A stretch of 45,252 bases of DNA, taken from contig JAFYLS010000083.1 of assembly GCA_017550035.1 (NCBI GenBank), positions 1 through 45,252 of the forward strand, read 5' to 3'. The stretch comes from Clostridia bacterium. Lineage in GTDB: Bacteria; Bacillota; Clostridia; Christensenellales; Aristaeellaceae. The notes below the pieces were generated by a model. That model made no database searches. It saw only the letters and a program-made list of their open reading frames with translations, and was not told where the DNA came from. Of the stretch, positions 22,050-29,755 are shown piece by piece. Each line of letters begins with the position of its first letter. Positions within the stretch are counted from its first letter, which is position 1. The translations under genes were made by a program, and so were the position numbers.

Positions 22050-22895
22050 TCAAATGCGCGTCCAGAAATCCTCCGGCAGGATGGGACCGCCCAATACCGC
22101 ATCGTTGCAGCGCATACAGGCAGTCTTTTCGCAATGGGTGATCATGGGATCCTGACAGATCGCATCCGCAGCGCATTTTGACATCTGGCGGGCAGGATAG
22201 ATACGCCAGATGCTGTTTCCCACCATGATGCGTTTTTCCAGATGCTCAAGAGAAGCCGCCAATTGTTCAAAGCCGTTGGAGCAGCCGCCCTCACTGAAGC
22301 AGCGCACCTGCCCATGACCGTCCTTTGCCCAGCGTACGAAGGGCGTTCTTCCGGACAGCTGCTCGGCGTAATGCAGAATCGTCGCGCTGGTCAGGTCCGT
22401 GCCCATCATGAGCACAAAGCCGTCCATGCCGCACAGCTGTCTAAAAGGCGCATACACATCCTGCCAAGTCTGGGATGCCAAGAGCGCGCCGGCTTTCTCC
22501 CCCACCGCCGCAAAGGAATTGAGGGGATGATTCCCGCGCATAGAATTTTCATGCATCAATACGGTGCGGGCAAAAACGCCCATATCTTCCAGCGAAAGTT
22601 CTTTGCTGTTTATATCGTAAATGCCGGGTGTCAGCGTATGCTCCCGGTACCAGGCATAGTTTCCCGCGGCGTTCCGGCGGGGCATCTGCGCATCCGTTAC
22701 CGGATTGCAAAGATAATGATAGGAAAAAGCAGGCGTCATGACCGTGCACTTCTGCATCAGAAATGCATCCAGCAGCCCCTGTGCGCCGCCATCCACCCGA
22801 TCACCAAAGGAGCGCATGGAGGCATGGACGCACACGCACGTTCCACCAAGCCCCGCCTGTTTCAGCGCCTGTTCCAGTTCATTTCGGGCAATCAT
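22050..22895 (-). CDS. AAC(3)/YokD-family acetyltransferase-like protein
   Basis: A 281-residue member of the aminoglycoside N3-acetyltransferase fold family, which uses acetyl-CoA. Family blocks are VHASMRSFG near residue 23, TVMTPAFSYHY near 51, and the SMRGNHPLNSFAAVGEKA segment near 117. The C-terminal 35 residues contain five cysteines and a histidine (KCAADAIC, HCEKTACMRC) that could bind zinc. Chromosomal members like this one usually have unknown substrates, so drug resistance should not be assumed. It starts two bases after the stop of the metalloprotease-like gene upstream (22898), so the two are co-transcribed. Confidence 0.82.
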   Translation of the reverse strand: MIARNELEQALKQAGLGGTCVCVHASMRSFGDRVDGGAQGLLDAFLMQKCTVMTPAFSYHYLCNPVTDAQMPRRNAAGNYAWYREHTLTPGIYDINSKELSLEDMGVFARTVLMHENSMRGNHPLNSFAAVGEKAGALLASQTWQDVYAPFRQLCGMDGFVLMMGTDLTSATILHYAEQLSGRTPFVRWAKDGHGQVRCFSEGGCSNGFEQLAASLEHLEKRIMVGNSIWRIYPARQMSKCAADAICQDPMITHCEKTACMRCNDAVLGGPILPEDFWTRI

Positions 22896-22897
22896 CC

Positions 22898-23374
22898 TTA
22901 CAGCCCCTTCAACCCGTCGTACAATTCGTTAAAGCCTTTCATGGTTTCGGTGCGGCCAAAGCTCAGTTCCCTGTCTTCGCCAAACTCCAGCAGGAAACAC
23001 TTGGTCAATTCTTCCACTGTCTGTTCCAGCGTGGTGAAAAACTGGCTGTAGGCAAACTTGCCCGCCGGGCTGTCTTCTTCAAACTGCGACAGAATAAGTC
23101 CTTCGGTCACCTGATCCATGGGGTACATTTTCAGGTGCATCAGTTCATGGACAATGACTTCCTCCAGGTTCTGATGCCGGGGATTATGGGCATTCAAAAG
23201 CAAAATGGCCTTGCGGTCATCGCAGTCGATTTTGAAATCCCCGGTTTTGCGCCAGGATGCATCCTCCACAAACTGCAGTTGCACATCCCACGGCGGCGTG
23301 ATGCGCAGCTTTTTTACCCATTTTTCATACAGAAGCTGTGCCTTCTCCCGATCAAAAGGCTGCTGAAAATCCAT
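22898..23374 (-). CDS. Putative zinc metallopeptidase (HExxH)
   Basis: A 158-residue soluble protein with a zinc-binding helix VIVHELMHLKMYP (His76, His80) preceded by beta-strand-like ILLLNAHNPR, the order found in SprT- and gluzincin-like minimal peptidases. Downstream acidic residues (EEDSPAG, TVEELTKCF) may supply the third ligand. I do not recognise a named family. It is followed after two bases by the AAC(3)-like gene. No signal peptide, so a cytoplasmic role is likely. Confidence 0.7.
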   Translation of the reverse strand: MDFQQPFDREKAQLLYEKWVKKLRITPPWDVQLQFVEDASWRKTGDFKIDCDDRKAILLLNAHNPRHQNLEEVIVHELMHLKMYPMDQVTEGLILSQFEEDSPAGKFAYSQFFTTLEQTVEELTKCFLLEFGEDRELSFGRTETMKGFNELYDGLKGL

Positions 23375-23485
23375 AGGTTCATCTCCCCGGCAGACAATAT
23401 ACTGCCTGCATTATAGCACACAGCAAAATGTTCCCGCAACAAAATACCTGTATGACCCTTCCGCCCTTTTCCCCGGGCGGCTGTT

Positions 23486-24034
23486 TTATTTCCGTGTCAC
23501 ATACAGCCGGGTCGTTTTATATTCCCCCATCTGGGTTTCATACCTCACATCCCGCACATAGGTGAAACCGCATTTTTCAATCACCCTGCGGCTGCGGTCG
23601 TTTTCTACAAAGTGGGCGCAGATGATCCAGTCCATGTGCAATTCCTGCAGACAGAAGCGAATGGCTTCTTTCACAGCTTCAGTCATCAGACCTTTTCCCC
23701 AATGAGCTTTACCCAGCACATAGCCAATCTCGCAGCCAAAGGTTTCCCTGTCTTCTTCCCGGGCAAAGTGGGAGGTCGTATCCAGACCAAGAGACCCCAT
23801 CACATGTCCATCTGCCCGGTCTACCAACGCAAAGGTGTGCTTGCCTTCCATGAACATCTGCAGAATCATCCGGCTGGTCTCTATGTTCTCATGATGATGC
23901 CAGCCCGCACACTCGCCCACGCCGGGCACGGATGCATATTCATAGAGATCCTCAAGATCCTTTTCCTCAAAAGGCCGGAGGATCATTCTTTCAGTATACA
24001 GTACACAGCCGGTAACGTCGATTTTCTTTTGCAC
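23486..24034 (-). CDS. GNAT acetyltransferase, RimJ/RimL type
   Basis: A 182-residue N-acetyltransferase using acetyl-CoA. It has the RimJ/RimL-like start (TERMILRPFEEKDLEDLYEY), the acetyl-CoA loop in YVLGKAHWGKGLMTEAVKEA (motif A) and the closing ENDRSRRVIEKCGF. Members acetylate ribosomal proteins, other proteins or small amines; the target is unknown here. It starts with GTG at 24034, preceded by AGAAAGGA. It follows the yugP-like gene on the same strand by 15 bases. Confidence 0.88.
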   Translation of the reverse strand: MQKKIDVTGCVLYTERMILRPFEEKDLEDLYEYASVPGVGECAGWHHHENIETSRMILQMFMEGKHTFALVDRADGHVMGSLGLDTTSHFAREEDRETFGCEIGYVLGKAHWGKGLMTEAVKEAIRFCLQELHMDWIICAHFVENDRSRRVIEKCGFTYVRDVRYETQMGEYKTTRLYVTRK

Positions 24035-24049
24035 AAAAATCCTTCTTTC

Positions 24050-24730
24050 TTAATCGCGGCGGCGCGCCAGCGTCAGCAGACGCAGCAATTGCAGCGCCGC
24101 GCTGACAAAGGAAGCCACATACGTCAGCGCCGCGGCAGACAGTACCTGTCTGGCACCGCCAAGTTCACTTTGGGTCAGATAACCGCCGGAAGACAGCATC
24201 TTCAGCGCCCGGCGGCTGGCGTCAAACTCCACAGGCAGGGTAATCAACGTAAAAAGCACCACGGCGGCAAAAAGCAAAATACCCAGCATCATCAAAGGTT
24301 CCCAGGAAAACAGCAGCCCCATAAAGAAAATGGGCCAACTGAGGGAAGAACCGATATTCACCACCGGCACCACTGCCGTGCGCAGTTTCAGGAAAGGATA
24401 GTGTTCCGCCTGCTGAATGGCATGGCCTGCTTCATGGGCGGCAATACCCAGTGCAGCAATGCTGTTTGAATGGCACACTCCGGACGAAAGACGCAGCACA
24501 TTGCTGCGGGGGTCATAGTGGTCGGTCAGATTTCCGCCCGTCTGTTCAATCATCACATCCCCGGCGCCGTTTTGCGCAAGCATGCGCTGTGCCGCCTGAG
24601 ACGCCGTAATCCCGCTTTGGGTGTTTACCCGGGAAAACTTCCGGTAAGCGTTGTTTACCCTGCTTTGCGCCCAGATGCCCAGCAGCAGCCCGGGCAGCAT
24701 CAAAATCACAGTCCAGTCAAAATAAAACAT
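24050..24730 (-). CDS. Membrane zinc metallopeptidase, YugP type
   Basis: A 226-residue integral membrane protein of the YugP family, common in Firmicutes. One helix at the start (VILMLPGLLLGIW), the zinc motif AAHEAGHAIQ (His99, Glu100, His103), then two or three further hydrophobic segments, with the conserved LPVEFDASRRALKML that supplies the third ligand. The family is a predicted membrane protease of unknown substrate. AGGAGG lies before the ATG. It leads a minus-strand pair with the GNAT gene. Confidence 0.92.
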   Translation of the reverse strand: MFYFDWTVILMLPGLLLGIWAQSRVNNAYRKFSRVNTQSGITASQAAQRMLAQNGAGDVMIEQTGGNLTDHYDPRSNVLRLSSGVCHSNSIAALGIAAHEAGHAIQQAEHYPFLKLRTAVVPVVNIGSSLSWPIFFMGLLFSWEPLMMLGILLFAAVVLFTLITLPVEFDASRRALKMLSSGGYLTQSELGGARQVLSAAALTYVASFVSAALQLLRLLTLARRRD

Positions 24731-24884
24731 AAAATCCTCCTTTTTGCAGTCATATCACAAAAATCCATCCCAGAAGCAACCATCGCCGCTTCCCATATTA
24801 TTATACCACATTCTTTCCCTTTCAACAGTAAAAAATCCGGTACCAAAGCATGGCGGCATTATGTCAGCGGCCTCTTCAACAAAC

Positions 24885-24912
24885 AAAAACCGCCGGTATT
24901 TCTCCGGCGGTT
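24885..24912 (-). terminator. Terminator of the foldase gene
   Basis: A perfect 9-bp stem (AACCGCCGG / CCGGCGGTT, 7-base loop) followed on the minus strand by TTTGTTTG. It lies 17 bases past the stop of the foldase lipoprotein. Confidence 0.8.
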
Positions 24913-24929
24913 CAAAAGGTCTAATTCAA

Positions 24930-26273
24930 TCAATAGCCCATCTTTTCGGGATAGCTCTTCACATCCGCTTCGCTGATCCACTGAGCCAGCACGTCGGCAT
25001 AGTGAGCCTCCTGCTTGGCGGCCAGCAGTTCAGCGGTGAGGGGTTCGCGCACATCTTCCAGAGAAGCAGCGCCTTCGGGGATTTCTGCTTCATAGCGCAC
25101 GATGTAGTAGCCATAGCTGCCTTCCGTGGGAGCAGACACATCGCCCACATTTTCCAGCGCCATGGCGGCGTTCACAAAGGCATCTTCAAAGTAGATGAAA
25201 TCGGCGCACACGGCATAGCCATGGGTCTTGCCGGGTTCATTCTGCATGCCGGGATCTTCGTTATAAGCTTCGATCAGGGCGTCAAAGTCTTCGCCGGCCA
25301 TAGCCTGTTCGTACACTTTGTTGGCGCGGATCAGCAGCTTGTCATAAGCTGCCTTGCGGGTATCGTCATAATCCTTCTGAGCATGGTCCACAACGGCCTG
25401 AGCGGCATCCAGATCAGCCTGCAGCTGCACGGTGTCGGCGCCTTCTTCGGCGTTATCCAGCGCATTCTGAGCGGCGGTCAAACCAGCCTTGGCGGTGGAA
25501 AGCGCAGTGCTCTTTTCGCTGATCAGCTGAGATTCGGCATCGTCATGCTTGATGAGCACCTGCTTCACATAGCGGTAGCCGGCGGGAGCATAGTAAGCGG
25601 TGGTGCCGTTGTTTACATCATAACCGAAATCGGAGGGAGTCTGGGTGTAGGCGGTCAGATCGGCAGAAGCTTTGACTTCCAGTTCGGCAGCCAGCTCTTC
25701 TTCAGTGACGGCAACATCCTTCACAGCGTCAGCCTTCAGCTTTTCGCGGATCTTTTCTTCGGTCAGGGACTCCACCATATCTTCCATAGAAGCGTAGCCG
25801 TTGGCGGCAGCGTATTCGATGACTTCTTCGCGCAGAGCGTCGCCGGTGTTTTCGCTGGTGGTCAGATAAGCAGACTGGATGGAAGCCAGCAGGCTTTCAT
25901 ATTCCGTTTCCGCATTGACCTGCACCTGGGCAGTTTCTTCTTCGGTCAGGATGTCCAGACCCAGTTCCTGAGCCTTCTGGTTCTGCACGATCACTTCGGT
26001 ATACTGATCCAGCACGGTGTTCAGCACAGTGGCAGGATCAGTGGAATAACCGGCGCTCTGGCCCAGCATCTGATAATAGAGGTTATTGTAGTAGTTGTTC
26101 TGCTCGATGGTGTAGTCCACCACATAGGCGATAGAACCCTTGTTCATAGTTTCGCCGTTTACATCCAGCACAATGCGGGCATTATCCTTTTCCACATCCG
26201 TGACGATCAGGGAGCAGCCGCTGAGCAGCATCACTGCTGCCATCAGAAGGGCCAACAAAGCTTTTTTCTGCAT
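24930..26273 (-). CDS. PrsA/SurA-like peptidyl-prolyl isomerase lipoprotein
   Basis: A 447-residue lipoprotein: signal MQKKALLALLMAAVMLLSGC with a proper lipobox (LSGC). An N-terminal SurA/PrsA-like helical part runs to about residue 230, then a parvulin domain whose first strand is YRYVKQVLIKHDD and whose end is GDVSAPTEGSYGYYIVRYE. Between them about 75 residues (ALSTAKAGLTAAQNALDNAE onward) form an alanine-rich, heptad-like helical hairpin inserted inside the parvulin fold. It would help fold secreted proteins outside the membrane. The ATG at 26273 follows TTGGAGAT. It has its own promoter and terminator. Confidence 0.85.
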   Translation of the reverse strand: MQKKALLALLMAAVMLLSGCSLIVTDVEKDNARIVLDVNGETMNKGSIAYVVDYTIEQNNYYNNLYYQMLGQSAGYSTDPATVLNTVLDQYTEVIVQNQKAQELGLDILTEEETAQVQVNAETEYESLLASIQSAYLTTSENTGDALREEVIEYAAANGYASMEDMVESLTEEKIREKLKADAVKDVAVTEEELAAELEVKASADLTAYTQTPSDFGYDVNNGTTAYYAPAGYRYVKQVLIKHDDAESQLISEKSTALSTAKAGLTAAQNALDNAEEGADTVQLQADLDAAQAVVDHAQKDYDDTRKAAYDKLLIRANKVYEQAMAGEDFDALIEAYNEDPGMQNEPGKTHGYAVCADFIYFEDAFVNAAMALENVGDVSAPTEGSYGYYIVRYEAEIPEGAASLEDVREPLTAELLAAKQEAHYADVLAQWISEADVKSYPEKMGY

Positions 26274-26314
26274 AAACAGGACATCTCCAATCAAATTTTA
26301 CTTGAACGGAAAAT

Positions 26315-26343
26315 ATTATACCGTTTTTTTCACCTGAAGGCAA
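26315..26343 (-). promoter_or_regulatory. Promoter of the foldase gene
   Basis: On the minus strand: -35 TTGCCT (26338-26343), 17-bp spacer, -10 TATAAT (26315-26320), 42 bp from the start codon. Confidence 0.7.
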
Positions 26344-26407
26344 GTTTTATTTTCATCCGGTACCGTTATTGCCACTTTTCCCGGCAAACAGCAGCGGTGC
26401 GGATACA

Positions 26408-26626
26408 TCAGTTCCTGGTTTGGCTTTCCTTTTTTTCCAGCTTCTTGTAGCTGCCGTCTTCCTGTTCCAGGTATACCTGGTCCAGCGTGCCGCGCAGGCT
26501 TTCGCGGAATTCGCGGATGTACTGCTGCCGCAGTGCATCTCTTTCCTTCAGCTCTTCTTCGCTAAGACCCACGGTTTTCAGCTTGCGGGCCAGTTCGTTG
26601 ATCCGGTCGATCTGTGCTTTTTCCAT
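26408..26626 (-). CDS. DUF896 family protein (YnzC-like)
   Basis: A 72-residue soluble, all-helical protein typical of the DUF896/YnzC family in Firmicutes: start MEKAQIDRINELARKLKTVG, LSEEELKERDALRQQYI, then REFRESLRGTL. In Bacillus subtilis a paralogue is in the SOS-induced yneA operon, but no function is proven. It lies four bases after the Lgt-like gene and closes an operon of envelope genes. GGAAAG precedes the ATG. Confidence 0.9.
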   Translation of the reverse strand: MEKAQIDRINELARKLKTVGLSEEELKERDALRQQYIREFRESLRGTLDQVYLEQEDGSYKKLEKKESQTRN

Positions 26627-26630
26627 AATA

Positions 26631-27572
26631 TTACTTCCTTTCCGCCAGACTGCGCATTTTCAGCCCCATCACGCAGGGCACACACACGACGGCAATATAT
26701 ACGCCATACAAAACAAGGCGGCTGATGGAGGAACGGTCAATAAGGAACTCCAGCAGCACCACTGCGCCCGCCATGAAAACCAGATACGCAATGGAAGCAA
26801 TCAGCCATTTTCTGCCTTTTTTACCGGCAGCAATGCCAAGATACACCACAACCGCAATGACCAGCACCACGGCAAGCACCTGCTGCACCCCCACAAAGGA
26901 GAACTTCATGTGCTGATCAAAACGCAGGCTTTCCAGCACCGTCTGAGAACAGCCGAACACCAGCATGCCTTTGAGGGCAGTAAACCCATGGCGGTGTTTT
27001 CCGCGCAGATCCCACAAACACAAAAGGAAGCAAGCAAGCGCGCAAAGCACTTCGATGCGGTAGGTCGAAATATAGCGGTCATATTCCCCTTGGGTGATAA
27101 AGAAGGAGGCGCCGCCTTCACTGCCCACCAGCGGACGGCTGATGCCGATATCCGTATACCCTTCGCCGATACGGGAAAGGGCAACAAAGAGAAACAGCGC
27201 CGTTACAGCCGCATCCAGCACCTTGGCAACGGGTGCCTTCACACATTTTGCGGCAGCATATGCGCCCAGCAGCGCGCCTGCCAGCGCACCGAACATGCTG
27301 TAGCCGCCGCCCTGAAAATACAGGGCGTTTTTCAGCGTGATGCCGTTTCGCATGGAGCCGTCAAACAGCACGAACAGCATTCGGGAAAGCACAAAGCCGC
27401 AAAGCAGCATGCAAAAAACCGTCAGCGGCACGCAGCCTTTGGGGCACCTGGCTTTGTGAAGGCAAAGCGCCAGAAACGTCATGCACAGCACCACGCCCAG
27501 CATAACAAACAGCCCGTAAGCGTATACCGGGACGCCCAGTACCGTGATGATGGAAGCATCTTCAATGAGCAT
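26631..27572 (-). CDS. Divergent Lgt-like membrane protein (prolipoprotein diacylglyceryl transferase family)
   Basis: A membrane protein of about 313 residues with seven or more helices. It resembles Lgt, which moves diacylglycerol from phosphatidylglycerol to the lipobox cysteine: a helix with GGGYSMFGALAGALLGAY and the loop RIGEGYTDIGISRP, in the place of the Lgt signature (RIGNFxNxELxGRP). Key Lgt residues are only partly kept, so it may be a paralogue with another acceptor. The frame is open to 27596. ATG 27572 lies nine bases from GGGGAGG; ATG 27578 is three bases from it, and 27596 would overlap the upstream stop. It sits between a phosphodiester glycosidase and DUF896. Confidence 0.75.
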   Translation of the reverse strand: MLIEDASIITVLGVPVYAYGLFVMLGVVLCMTFLALCLHKARCPKGCVPLTVFCMLLCGFVLSRMLFVLFDGSMRNGITLKNALYFQGGGYSMFGALAGALLGAYAAAKCVKAPVAKVLDAAVTALFLFVALSRIGEGYTDIGISRPLVGSEGGASFFITQGEYDRYISTYRIEVLCALACFLLCLWDLRGKHRHGFTALKGMLVFGCSQTVLESLRFDQHMKFSFVGVQQVLAVVLVIAVVVYLGIAAGKKGRKWLIASIAYLVFMAGAVVLLEFLIDRSSISRLVLYGVYIAVVCVPCVMGLKMRSLAERK

Positions 27573-27592
27573 CGTCATGAGCCTCCCCGCCA

Positions 27593-28600
27593 TCATTCCT
27601 GCCCTGCAGCGGCATCCGCCGCCGAAGCAAAGTAGATAATATCGCTCTGGGTGCGTTCCGTTTTGGGATCCTTATCCATGTACAGTTCGCCGTTAAACAC
27701 CATGGTGGCGCTGTTGCCGCCGTCCAGATTGTAGGCCTCCACGCAGCCCAGCTCGAACATAAAGTCCGCCAGTTCCTGCTGGGTCACGCCTTCGCTTTCC
27801 TCGGTGCGGCCTTCGGCTATCACCAGCACATAGGACAGAGGACCTGTCTGCCCGATGGCGGTGCGGGGTTCGTTTCCGGTGGGGTTGTATCCGTATTCCT
27901 CGCTCACCTGAACAAGCTCGCCCTTCTGCACCAGCACGGGGCCAAACATGAAGGCATTGACGATCTGAATATCGGACGCCATCAGCGCTTCATAGGTCTC
28001 CTTGGGGAAGGTGATAAAGGTGTGGAAATCACCGTTTGCGTCGATCACCAGCACGTCCTTGATGTTGTTGGTGTATTTACCGCCCCGGTTTTTGGTAATC
28101 TGCTCGCCCTGACGGAATTCAAAGCGGGTCTTTTCCGGGTCGTTGCTGAAATAGTCCGCATTGATGGCCACCACGGCGTTCTTGGCCTTGGCCATGGAGG
28201 AGGGCAGCGCCGTCTTGGAGGATTTTACGCCGCCGGCAGTCGCCGTGCGCAGCTGGGAAGGATGCTTCACCTGCACCCGGGCAATGCGCCATTTAACGCC
28301 GTCCCTTTCCACCGTTTCCATTCCCACAGTGATGGAATCATCCTGATAGCCGTTTTCGGTATATCCGTCAGGATTCAGCGGCATACCGGCAGAAAAGTCC
28401 ACGGGCAACGCATAGTTTTCATCAGGCAGAACGGGCTGGGTTTCTTCTGCACAGGCAGAGGGAAGCAGCCAGCTCAAAGCACCTTCGTCCCATTCCACGG
28501 GCGCCTCGGCAATCTGGTTGGGCGCGGAAACCACAAAGGGCATGCCAGCAACCATCACGGCGCAGAGTACCCAAAGCAGAATACGTACTGAACCTTTCAC
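27593..28600 (-). CDS. Exported phosphodiester glycosidase (NAGPA domain) protein
   Basis: A 335-residue protein with a signal or anchor helix at the start (LLWVLCAVMVAGMPFVV), then a NAGPA/YigE-type domain: VVAINADYF near residue 143, PRTAIGQT near 244 and the catalytic-type YNLDGGNSATMVFNG near 293-307. The family includes the human uncovering enzyme that removes GlcNAc from phosphodiesters; bacterial members act on cell-surface phosphoglycans or on glycosyl-phosphodiesters. GTG start at 28600, right after the stop of the GT2 gene (TAAGTG), with GGAGG upstream. Co-transcription with GT2-GtrA and the Lgt-like gene suggests surface glycan or lipid work. Confidence 0.85.
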   Translation of the reverse strand: MKGSVRILLWVLCAVMVAGMPFVVSAPNQIAEAPVEWDEGALSWLLPSACAEETQPVLPDENYALPVDFSAGMPLNPDGYTENGYQDDSITVGMETVERDGVKWRIARVQVKHPSQLRTATAGGVKSSKTALPSSMAKAKNAVVAINADYFSNDPEKTRFEFRQGEQITKNRGGKYTNNIKDVLVIDANGDFHTFITFPKETYEALMASDIQIVNAFMFGPVLVQKGELVQVSEEYGYNPTGNEPRTAIGQTGPLSYVLVIAEGRTEESEGVTQQELADFMFELGCVEAYNLDGGNSATMVFNGELYMDKDPKTERTQSDIIYFASAADAAAGQE

Positions 28601-29716
28601 TTATTTTTCCTCCTGGATACGGTTTTTGAACACCCAGTCCTGCTGGATGCGGTAGTTGCACATAAACAGAATGGTATCTACCACAGCTTTGAACACCGTG
28701 GCGTTGACCTGAGGCACCAGCGTGCTGAGTATACCCACAGCAAGACCGCTGGCCACAGCCACGGCAATGCACAAAAGCACATACCGCCATGCTGCGCCCT
28801 TACTGCGCTTCAGGTTGAACACAAAGCCTTCGTTTATTTTAAAATTCGCCACCGCGCTGATAACGCGGGCGATCAGCGTGGCAAGAAGCACCCGCACATC
28901 GCAGTGCAGCGCATGCAGATACACCGGTTGCATCAAGAGGGGTAAAAGCCACAAATTCAGCGCCGTAAACAAGCTCAGGTCCAGCACGGTGGACAAAAGG
29001 CTGGAGGACATGAATTTCACAAAGCCTGCCAGAAGCAACTTGTAAATGCGCCAGGAGTCCCGGATAGGATGGAAATGGGTGCCCTTGTTTTCATCATGAT
29101 ACACGGTATCAATGGGCACGGGCTTCATGGGCAGTTTCACCACAGCGCTGCGGATGAGCACGTTCATTTCGTACTCAAAGCGGTCGCCGGAAATCTCCTG
29201 CATGAAGGGAAGCAGACTGCGCACAAAAGCACGCAGACCCGTCTGGGTATCGGGCAGATTGGGCCCGTAGAACAGGCGGAACACCACAGAAGTGATGCGG
29301 TTGCCCATACGGGATTTAGGCGGCACCTGTACGCTGCCGCGGGAAAAATCGCGGCTGCCCAGAAGCAGCACCTGCTCATCCTCCTTGAGCAACGAGCACA
29401 GGTTCAGTGTATCTTTCACCGTGTGCTGCCCGTCGCTGTCGGCCGTAACGATGCCGGTAAAATCCGTCTGCTCCTGAATATAGGCATAGCCCAATTTCAG
29501 CGCGGCGCCCTTGCCGCGGTTTACCTCATGGTGCAGCACATGGCACTTATCCCAGGACGCAATGCGGTTGAAAATCTCCTGATAGCTTTCCGCAGAGCCG
29601 TCATCCACCACTACAATGCCGCCAAAGCCGCCGTCCAGCAGCTGGAGAACATATTCGGGCAGTCTCTCATCAGGAGACAGAGAAGGAATAAGTACACAGC
29701 ATTTGTTTGCGTTCAC
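28601..29716 (-). CDS. GT2 glycosyltransferase fused to a GtrA-like membrane domain
   Basis: A 371-residue fusion. Residues 1-230 are a dolichyl-phosphate-mannose-synthase-like GT2 domain (VLIPSLSPDERL, VVVDDGS, the metal-binding DSDGQH, and a GLRAF region). Residues 235-370 carry four hydrophobic helices of the GtrA type, ending with NYRIQQDWVFKN, often seen in flippases for lipid-linked sugars. Such proteins load a sugar onto polyprenyl phosphate and help move it across the membrane for later wall or glycan decoration. It starts with GTG at 29716 with AGGAGAG upstream. It lies between an M1-like peptidase gene and the phosphodiester glycosidase gene. Confidence 0.88.
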   Translation of the reverse strand: MNANKCCVLIPSLSPDERLPEYVLQLLDGGFGGIVVVDDGSAESYQEIFNRIASWDKCHVLHHEVNRGKGAALKLGYAYIQEQTDFTGIVTADSDGQHTVKDTLNLCSLLKEDEQVLLLGSRDFSRGSVQVPPKSRMGNRITSVVFRLFYGPNLPDTQTGLRAFVRSLLPFMQEISGDRFEYEMNVLIRSAVVKLPMKPVPIDTVYHDENKGTHFHPIRDSWRIYKLLLAGFVKFMSSSLLSTVLDLSLFTALNLWLLPLLMQPVYLHALHCDVRVLLATLIARVISAVANFKINEGFVFNLKRSKGAAWRYVLLCIAVAVASGLAVGILSTLVPQVNATVFKAVVDTILFMCNYRIQQDWVFKNRIQEEK

Positions 29717-29755
29717 GTGAATCTCTCCTATGTAAAGGATTTGCGGTATATAGAC

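Noticed and set aside
22050..22895. An aminoglycoside resistance determinant
   Set aside because: It has the AAC(3) fold but sits in a housekeeping context with no mobile element, and chromosomal relatives of this kind generally have other or unknown substrates.
24744..26450. A 568-codon plus-strand frame
   Set aside because: Antisense to the foldase lipoprotein and starting in low-complexity noncoding DNA.
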